From: CAYLKS01 sp964384205 [NCBI: uncultured bacterium]
GTDB lineage: Bacteria > JAGOEH01
Reading direction: 5' to 3'
Assembly (NCBI GenBank): GCA_964384205.1
Contig: CAYLKS010000071.1
Coordinates: forward strand, 2,192-13,574
DNA length: 11,383 nucleotides
Shown here: positions 6,745 to 11,383 of the stretch, one piece after another
How positions within the stretch are numbered: position 1 is the stretch's first letter
Layout of the letters: the number at the start of each line of letters is the position of its first letter
The notes under the pieces: model-generated
What the model was told of the DNA's origin: nothing
Database searches by the model: none
Seen by the model: only the letters and a program-made list of their open reading frames with translations
Made by a program: the position numbers and the translations under genes

Positions 6745-8460
6745 TTAAGAAAATCTATCAATAATAAAATTCCCAATTGCTAGATAATCAAGATTTGCTT
6801 GTTTAAATGCTCTTAATGCATCGTAGGGGGTCATTACCATCGGTTCTTCATGCATATTAAAACTTGTATTTAAGATTACAGGGTTTTTTGTAATCTTATA
6901 ATACTCGAGTAATATATTATAAAAGTCCTTATTATCATTTTTAGATAATATTTGAGGTCTTACCGTTCCATCAACGTGAACAGCAGCAGGGAATTTTTTT
7001 TTCATGTAGTCTGTTGCATTAAATGAAATATTCATAAATTTAGATGTCAGATAAGCTTTTTTAATATCTTTGAGGCATTTAGAGGCACATTCTTTTAATA
7101 TAACAGGTGCAAAAGGCATAAATTCTGTTCTATGAAGTTTTTTGTTCAGAATTTCATTAATTGAATTATCTGTCGCCTGGACAAGAATACTGCGATTTCC
7201 AAGTGCTCTTGGCCCATATTCCATTCTTCCATTAAATCTAGCAATAATTTTACCTTGAGATAATAAAGTTGCAATTTTATTAGCTATATAATTAAACTTA
7301 GTATATTTTATCCCTTCCTCAATCAATATTTTCTCAATATATCGATCAGAGTATTCGGGACCATAATATAAGTTGTTTAATACTTCCTTTTTCCTAACTA
7401 GCGATAAAATTGCCCCATGGCTAACCCCTGCATCTGACATTGCTGGATAAATATAAATCTGCTTGACTTCTTCAAGTTCACTTATTCTCTGATTAAGTTT
7501 TACATTAGCGAAAAGTCCACCAGCAAGACATATATTATCTTGACCATATTTTTTCATATAGTAAGAGATGATCCTGCAGACAAGCTTTTCAACATTATGT
7601 TGAAGCCAAGAAGCAACATCTTCTTTACGATACTGTGAAAACTTGCTTTTTATATCTTTCAAATCTTTAATATCTCCTTTACCAAGATATTTTGGTTTCA
7701 TTGTCTTAGAAAGGATAAATGGAAATTTTTCCTTAACGTTTTCATACGTTCCATATGCCGCAAGACCTGTAACTTTACCCTCATGTCGCTCCGGTGTGAA
7801 ACCAAGAAACTCTGTAATAAGTGAATAATAAAGACCAAATGAATCAAGAGCATTTACTGCAAGTATTTTCTTCAGTGATTTTCCATTAGCAACATAAATT
7901 TTTCCAGAATATCCATCACCATATCCATCAAAAGATGCTACTAAGCTTTCATTGAATTCTGATGAAAAAAATGCTGCAGATGCATGACACAAATGATGGT
8001 CAACAAACAATATAGGCTTATCTTTTATCAAAGGGTGCAATCTTTTACTTAAAATATATTTGAGTAAATATTGCATGAATTTACTTATTCGCTTATTGGA
8101 ATTAACAGAACCAAAAAGTTTGAATTCATATATAAGAATATAGCTTATAGTCCTATAAATTAAATCAAACCATGATTTATTATTTTGTTTGGTAGATCTT
8201 TTATCAATATCTAATAAAAAATTAAAAATTCGTGATACTGGTACAGGTGTTAATATTCCAGCAAATACAATTTGATCGATTGAATCGAGTTCATCTTCGT
8301 AATATTTATAAAAAAGATCTAGTGATTTATAAGGAAAACCTCCATCTAGTTTTTTTCTTGATACTCTTTCTTCATTAAGTGCAAATTCAAGTTTACCATC
8401 TTTGTAATAAGCAATCCCGGACTCGGTTTTTGAGTCGCTTATTCCTAATACTCTGTGCAT
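6745..8460 (-). CDS. NodU/CmcH/TobZ-family O-carbamoyltransferase
   Basis: A 571-residue cytosolic enzyme that makes carbamoyl-adenylate from carbamoyl phosphate and ATP and passes the carbamoyl group to a hydroxyl, here probably of a sugar. The Kae1-like N-terminal domain has the metal-site pattern H155-x3-H159 (DHHLCHASAAF), D178 (SFDGYGDG, 19 residues on, as in TobZ) and D343 (MSDAGVSHG). The YrdC-like C-terminal domain shows GRMEYGPRALGNRS (about 411-424), HRTEFMPFAPV and NTSFNMHEEPMV (about 531-542). The His-Asp pair common near the N-terminus of relatives is replaced by SKTESG. A TTG at 8469 would add three residues, but the ATG at 8460 matches the family N-terminus (MHRVLGISDS) and lies about 27 bases from a TATA-like box, suggesting a leaderless mRNA. 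It is the first gene of the leftward operon. Confidence 0.92.
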   Translation of the reverse strand: MHRVLGISDSKTESGIAYYKDGKLEFALNEERVSRKKLDGGFPYKSLDLFYKYYEDELDSIDQIVFAGILTPVPVSRIFNFLLDIDKRSTKQNNKSWFDLIYRTISYILIYEFKLFGSVNSNKRISKFMQYLLKYILSKRLHPLIKDKPILFVDHHLCHASAAFFSSEFNESLVASFDGYGDGYSGKIYVANGKSLKKILAVNALDSFGLYYSLITEFLGFTPERHEGKVTGLAAYGTYENVKEKFPFILSKTMKPKYLGKGDIKDLKDIKSKFSQYRKEDVASWLQHNVEKLVCRIISYYMKKYGQDNICLAGGLFANVKLNQRISELEEVKQIYIYPAMSDAGVSHGAILSLVRKKEVLNNLYYGPEYSDRYIEKILIEEGIKYTKFNYIANKIATLLSQGKIIARFNGRMEYGPRALGNRSILVQATDNSINEILNKKLHRTEFMPFAPVILKECASKCLKDIKKAYLTSKFMNISFNATDYMKKKFPAAVHVDGTVRPQILSKNDNKDFYNILLEYYKITKNPVILNTSFNMHEEPMVMTPYDALRAFKQANLDYLAIGNFIIDRFS

Positions 8461-8481
8461 ATATAGCAAAATTTCATCATC

Positions 8482-8495
8482 TTTTTTATAGTTTC
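8482..8495 (-). promoter_or_regulatory. BRE/TATA-like promoter of the leftward operon
   Basis: The minus strand reads GAAACTATAAAAAA, with the TATA centre about 27 bases before the ATG at 8460. That is the archaeal TATA-to-start distance, so the carbamoyltransferase mRNA is probably leaderless, which explains the lack of a Shine-Dalgarno site. The same 13-mer recurs at 3352-3364. Confidence 0.5.
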
Positions 8496-8550
8496 CCTAA
8501 AAATTAATAAGAATATAAGATTATGCCTATTTATTCATTAAAAATTGTAA

Positions 8551-8573
8551 TAATGTTTGATTTTTCAACATTA
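8551..8573. promoter_or_regulatory. perfect inverted repeat in the divergent promoter region (candidate operator)
   Basis: TAATGTT (8551-8557) and AACATTA (8567-8573) are perfect 7-base inverted arms separated by 9 bases, midway between the two divergent genes. This is the size and position of a dimeric regulator site controlling both directions. It could also be a chance repeat in AT-rich DNA. Apart from this and the two promoter candidates, the 210-bp gap shows nothing. Confidence 0.3.
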
Positions 8574-8626
8574 GATTTTTTAAATCGATAACAAAATTCC
8601 TGAATGTGAAAAATATTTTAAAAATC

Positions 8627-8666
8627 AAAAAATATAACAATAAAAAAGGTTTTTAGTCACGAGAGG
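8627..8666 (+). promoter_or_regulatory. candidate TATA box and Shine-Dalgarno site of the rightward operon
   Basis: A-rich sequence leads into TATAAC (8633-8638); a start about 25 bases later would give a leader of some 10-15 bases that includes GAGAGG (8661-8666), four bases before the ATG at 8671. GAGAGG can pair with the CCUCC of the 16S 3' end. The ribosome-binding site is credible; the TATA assignment is tentative because an alternative, GAAAAATATTTTAAAA, lies at 8608-8623. Confidence 0.35.
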
Positions 8667-8670
8667 AATT

Positions 8671-9861
8671 ATGAAAAAACAAAATAATAATTTAAAAAAC
8701 GGGAAAAAAGTGATTTATTGTTCAAGATGTTGTCATAGTACTATAATCCCAGGAATTACATTTGATGAAAATGGAGTATGTAATTTTTGCAAATTACATG
8801 ATAAAATGCTTAAAGAGTTTCCTTCTGGTGAAAAGGGTGAATTAATTCTAAATAAAATGTTTCGTAAGATGAAAAAGCATGGAAGAAACAAGAAATATGA
8901 TTGTATTATTGGAATAAGTGGGGGTAGAGACAGCACTTATTTATTGTACAAAGCTGTAAAAGAATGGAATCTCAGACCGTTAGCAGTGCATTTTGACGAT
9001 CATTTTGATAATCCTATTGCTATAGAAAATATGAATAAGGCATGCAAAAAACTTAATGTAGAACTAAGAATAATTACTTCAGATTGGGAAGAAGCGAAGG
9101 ATTTAAAATTGAGCTTTTTAAAAGCCTCTGTCCCTGAATTAAATGCTGGAACAGATGTTGGCATTGGTGCAACGCTTTATGGCGTGGCAAATAAAGAGGG
9201 AATAAAATATGTGATGATTGCACATTCATTTAGAACAGAGGGGATCAAACCACTTTCTTGGTCTTTTCATGACGGCATATATCTTAAAAATGTACAAAAA
9301 CAATTTGGGACGGTTAAACTTAAAAAGTGGACTCCAAACGATCCTGGGTTTAACCTTGGGATAAAAGAGTTATTCTATTATACAGTTATTAAAAGAATTA
9401 AAATGTTTTTTCCACTGTATTATGTTGATTATAATAGGGACGAAGCGGAATCTATTATCAAAAAAGAATTAGATTGGAAATATCCCGGTGCCCATTATTT
9501 TGATGATTTATATCATAGTTTAATTGCTTATGTCCATAGAGTTAAGTTCAATATTAATTTAAATATGAATAGTGATGCTGCACTTGTCAGAACAGGTCAA
9601 ATGAGTAGAGAAAAAGCAATAAAGCGAGCTCAATCAATATATCACATCGAAGATCCAAAAGTAATAGATTTGTGCATCGAAAGATTAGGTTTGAAAAAGG
9701 AAGAATTTGAGGCATATATGAAATTGCCCGCTAAAACCTTTAGAGATTATAAAACGAGTTGGCCATATTTAAAAATCGCAAGATATCCGATATGGATTAT
9801 GTCGAGATTGCACTTGCTTCCAAAAATTACATACGATAAATATTTTAATTGTGGGAAATAA
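8671..9861 (+). CDS. N-acetyl sugar amidotransferase (WbpG/PseA type)
   Basis: A 396-residue cytosolic ATP-pyrophosphatase-fold enzyme of the TIGR03573 type. It opens with a probable zinc site, C17-x2-C20 (YCSRCCHS) and C37-x2-C40 (GVCNFCK), around PGITFDENG. The PP-loop that binds ATP is SGGRDS (83-88), with Arg where Lys is more usual. Further family blocks are NAGTDVGIGATLYGVA (158-173), IAHSFRTEG (183-191), LKNVQKQFGTVKLKKW (205-220), VDYNRDEA (252-259) and RTGQMSREKA (307-316). WbpG and PseA turn an acetamido group of a nucleotide sugar into an acetamidino group. WbpG works with a HisH-like glutaminase and a HisF-like synthase; neither is in this window, so ammonia must come from elsewhere or the reaction differs. 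First gene of the rightward operon; the next start is 24 bp on. Confidence 0.9.
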   Translation: MKKQNNNLKNGKKVIYCSRCCHSTIIPGITFDENGVCNFCKLHDKMLKEFPSGEKGELILNKMFRKMKKHGRNKKYDCIIGISGGRDSTYLLYKAVKEWNLRPLAVHFDDHFDNPIAIENMNKACKKLNVELRIITSDWEEAKDLKLSFLKASVPELNAGTDVGIGATLYGVANKEGIKYVMIAHSFRTEGIKPLSWSFHDGIYLKNVQKQFGTVKLKKWTPNDPGFNLGIKELFYYTVIKRIKMFFPLYYVDYNRDEAESIIKKELDWKYPGAHYFDDLYHSLIAYVHRVKFNINLNMNSDAALVRTGQMSREKAIKRAQSIYHIEDPKVIDLCIERLGLKKEEFEAYMKLPAKTFRDYKTSWPYLKIARYPIWIMSRLHLLPKITYDKYFNCGK

Positions 9862-9885
9862 AACTTTATAACTATCGTGTTTAAA

Positions 9886-11247
9886 ATGTCTTTAAAAATT
9901 ATGCTTACAACTCCTCAGTTAGATAAAATTATTGAACCTATTTATGATAAACCAATTTTTGTTAGGCCTTCACTTGCACATATTGCTGGTTATATCAGAG
10001 ATAACAGTGATTATGATATTAGATGTGTTGATGCGAAATTTTCACAATTAAAATTAAATGATTTGATTAAGAAAATAAAAGAGTTTAAGCCAGATGTTGT
10101 AGGAATTTCTGCTTATACTTATGAAATTAATGAAGTAAGGATATTGGCTAGAGAAATCAAAAAAGAAAATTCTAATATTATTATTGTTTTAGGTGGTAGC
10201 CATATAACCGCAATTCCTGAAGATACATTAAAAGAAATCCCAGATATCGATGTAGGAGTTATTGGTGAAGGAGAACAAACAATGCTGAAAGTTTGTGATT
10301 CTATTTTTCTAAAAAAAGGTTATTCTGAAATTTCGAATATTGTTTATAGAAAGAATGATAAAATAATTTTGCAAAGGAAAAATAATTATTTCCTTGATTT
10401 GAATGATGCAGCTCTCCCGGCATGGGATTTATTGCCTGCTGCAAAAGAGTATTATATTCAAGCTTCAAGAGGTTGCCCGTTTAACTGTATTTTTTGTTTA
10501 AACCCCAATGGAACTAATATTCGTTATCGAAATGCAAAGCATATAATTAAAGAAATAGAATATTTAATTGAGAAATTTTCTCCAGAGAGAATCTCATTTG
10601 GTGATGAGGCATTTGCTGCAAATAAAAAATTTGCACATAGTTTACTCGATGAAATGATAAAAATAAAAATTTGGGAAAAAGTTAATTGGGACATTCAAAC
10701 ACACATTAGATTTCTTGATGATGAATTATTAAAAAAAATGAAAAAAGCTAAAATAAATAAGATAGAAGTTGGAGTCGAATCTGGGAATGAACAAATATTG
10801 AAAAAAATAGGGAAAGGTATAGATAAAAAAATGGTAGAGAAAACATTTTTTAAATTAAAAAAATATAAAATAAAAACAGGTGCCTTCTTTATTTTAGGGC
10901 ATCCAAATGAAACAAAAAAAACAATATGGGATACAATAAAATTTGCTGCAAAAATTAATCCTGATGAACCGATTTTTGCAATAATGGTCCCTTTCCCGGG
11001 AACAGTTATTTCTAAATATGTAAAAGAAGGAAGAGCAGGGTATTTACGTGCATCTGATAATTGGAGTGATTTCCGAAAACAAATAAATAAATCAATTGAA
11101 TTTAAAAATTTTACAAAAACAGAACTTAAATTTTATCTTATTTTTGGAAATTTGTACGTTTTTTTATACAATTTTCGTTTTTTAGATTTGATTAGGAAAG
11201 GGTATCACTATCGAAAAAGCATTTTGAATTATTTTAGATACACATAA
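9886..11247 (+). CDS. B12-binding-domain radical SAM protein (BchE/class B-like)
   Basis: A 453-residue protein from the ATG at 9886. The N-terminal 140 residues form a cobalamin-binding-like Rossmann domain (PDVVGISAYTYE, about 69-80; VLGGSHITAIPE, about 101-112; VGVIGEGEQT, about 124-133). The DxHxxG cobalamin ligand motif is absent (VDAKFSQL instead), as in many members of this group. The radical SAM core has C197-PFN-C201-IF-C204, then GDEAF, GVESGNEQILKKIGKG (about 296-311) and FILGHPNET. Such enzymes methylate unactivated carbon or phosphorus, or do other radical chemistry, on many small molecules. A GTG at 9877 would add three residues (MFK); the ATG gives the usual MSLKIMLTTP opening. 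There is no clear ribosome-binding site, so coupling to the upstream gene is likely. Context suggests modification of a sugar or its lipid carrier; the substrate is unknown. Confidence 0.88.
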   Translation: MSLKIMLTTPQLDKIIEPIYDKPIFVRPSLAHIAGYIRDNSDYDIRCVDAKFSQLKLNDLIKKIKEFKPDVVGISAYTYEINEVRILAREIKKENSNIIIVLGGSHITAIPEDTLKEIPDIDVGVIGEGEQTMLKVCDSIFLKKGYSEISNIVYRKNDKIILQRKNNYFLDLNDAALPAWDLLPAAKEYYIQASRGCPFNCIFCLNPNGTNIRYRNAKHIIKEIEYLIEKFSPERISFGDEAFAANKKFAHSLLDEMIKIKIWEKVNWDIQTHIRFLDDELLKKMKKAKINKIEVGVESGNEQILKKIGKGIDKKMVEKTFFKLKKYKIKTGAFFILGHPNETKKTIWDTIKFAAKINPDEPIFAIMVPFPGTVISKYVKEGRAGYLRASDNWSDFRKQINKSIEFKNFTKTELKFYLIFGNLYVFLYNFRFLDLIRKGYHYRKSILNYFRYT

Positions 11248-11264
11248 TTTACTAATAATTTTAT

Positions 11265-11363
11265 AGCTTCTCGGAAGGAACAGATGAGGAGAACTAAATT
11301 CATAAAGTATTATATTATTACCCAGGTACATAATATATTATTGTATCATATGTTCCGAGAGCT
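11265..11363. repeat. inverted repeat flanking the right-edge region
   Basis: AGCTTCTCGGAA (11265-11276) and TTCCGAGAGCT (11353-11363) are inverted copies differing by one extra T. Between them is a near-palindrome TACATAATATATTATTGTA (11328-11346). This could be a large hairpin after the radical SAM gene or the ends of a small element, but it also overlaps the probable start of the next gene, so chance is possible. Confidence 0.3.
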
Positions 11364-11383
11364 TCAATATATGAGTCATTTAT
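11284..11383 (+). CDS. probable start of a further gene in the rightward operon (truncated by window edge)
   Basis: From the ATG at 11284 the frame is open for 33 codons to the window end (it begins MRRTKFIKYYIITQVHNILL). GGAAGGAAC (11273-11281) ends two bases upstream and can serve as a Shine-Dalgarno site. The start lies 36 bp after the radical SAM stop, a normal operon distance. Too little is visible to name a family. Its beginning lies inside the inverted repeat 11265-11363, so a non-coding reading of this stretch is the alternative. Confidence 0.4.
   Translation, partial: MRRTKFIKYYIITQVHNILLYHMFRELQYMSHL

Noticed and set aside
7643-8936. Small frames opposite the carbamoyltransferase (plus) and amidotransferase (minus)
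   Set aside because: Fully inside strongly supported genes on the other strand; shadows.
1-11383. A new defence or toxin system
   Set aside because: No nuclease, toxin/antitoxin, reverse transcriptase or restriction gene is visible; every identifiable gene fits surface glycan synthesis.

Overview
The window is strongly AT-rich and reads as an accessory cell-surface glycan locus, most likely from an archaeon. Several signals point that way. Ribosome-binding sites of the GGTGAT type (GTGATTAG, GGCGAT) sit directly before starts. TATA-like boxes preceded by GAAA lie about 27 bases upstream of starts that lack a leader. The gene content (GT39-type membrane glycosyltransferases, a flippase-like UPF0104 protein, sugar-modifying enzymes) fits archaeal S-layer, N-glycan or exopolysaccharide clusters. 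A member of the Nitrosopumilales or a DPANN or euryarchaeal lineage would fit; an AT-rich bacterium is not excluded. TAA, TAG and TGA all serve as stops, so the code looks standard.

All genes diverge from one intergenic region at 8461-8670. Leftward (minus strand), in transcription order, come: a NodU/TobZ-type O-carbamoyltransferase (8460-6745); a DegT/DnrJ/EryC1 PLP aminotransferase (6723-5533); a radical SAM/SPASM-twitch enzyme overlapping it by 4 bp (5536-4709); a roughly 300-bp gap holding a coding remnant; a flippase-like membrane protein (4408-3491); a gap holding a 131-bp inverted-repeat element and a decayed C-terminal gene fragment (3490-3118); a complete GT39-type glycosyltransferase (3117-1420); and a second GT39-like glycosyltransferase that runs off the left edge (1256-1). 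Rightward come a WbpG/PseA-type N-acetyl sugar amidotransferase (8671-9861), a cobalamin-binding-domain radical SAM protein (9886-11247), and the likely start of another gene (11284 to the right edge).

The enzymes suggest synthesis and assembly of an unusual decorated sugar: amination (DegT), radical chemistry on the sugar or its precursor (two radical SAM families), conversion of an acetamido group to an acetamidino group (WbpG type), carbamoylation (NodU type), then transfer from lipid-linked donors by the GT-C enzymes. The aminotransferase/radical SAM pair recalls DesI/DesII and BtrN logic in amino-sugar pathways. That is inference from family and context; no substrate can be read from the sequence. 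The gaps in the leftward block hold coding-like debris and hairpins, consistent with a region of rapid gene turnover.
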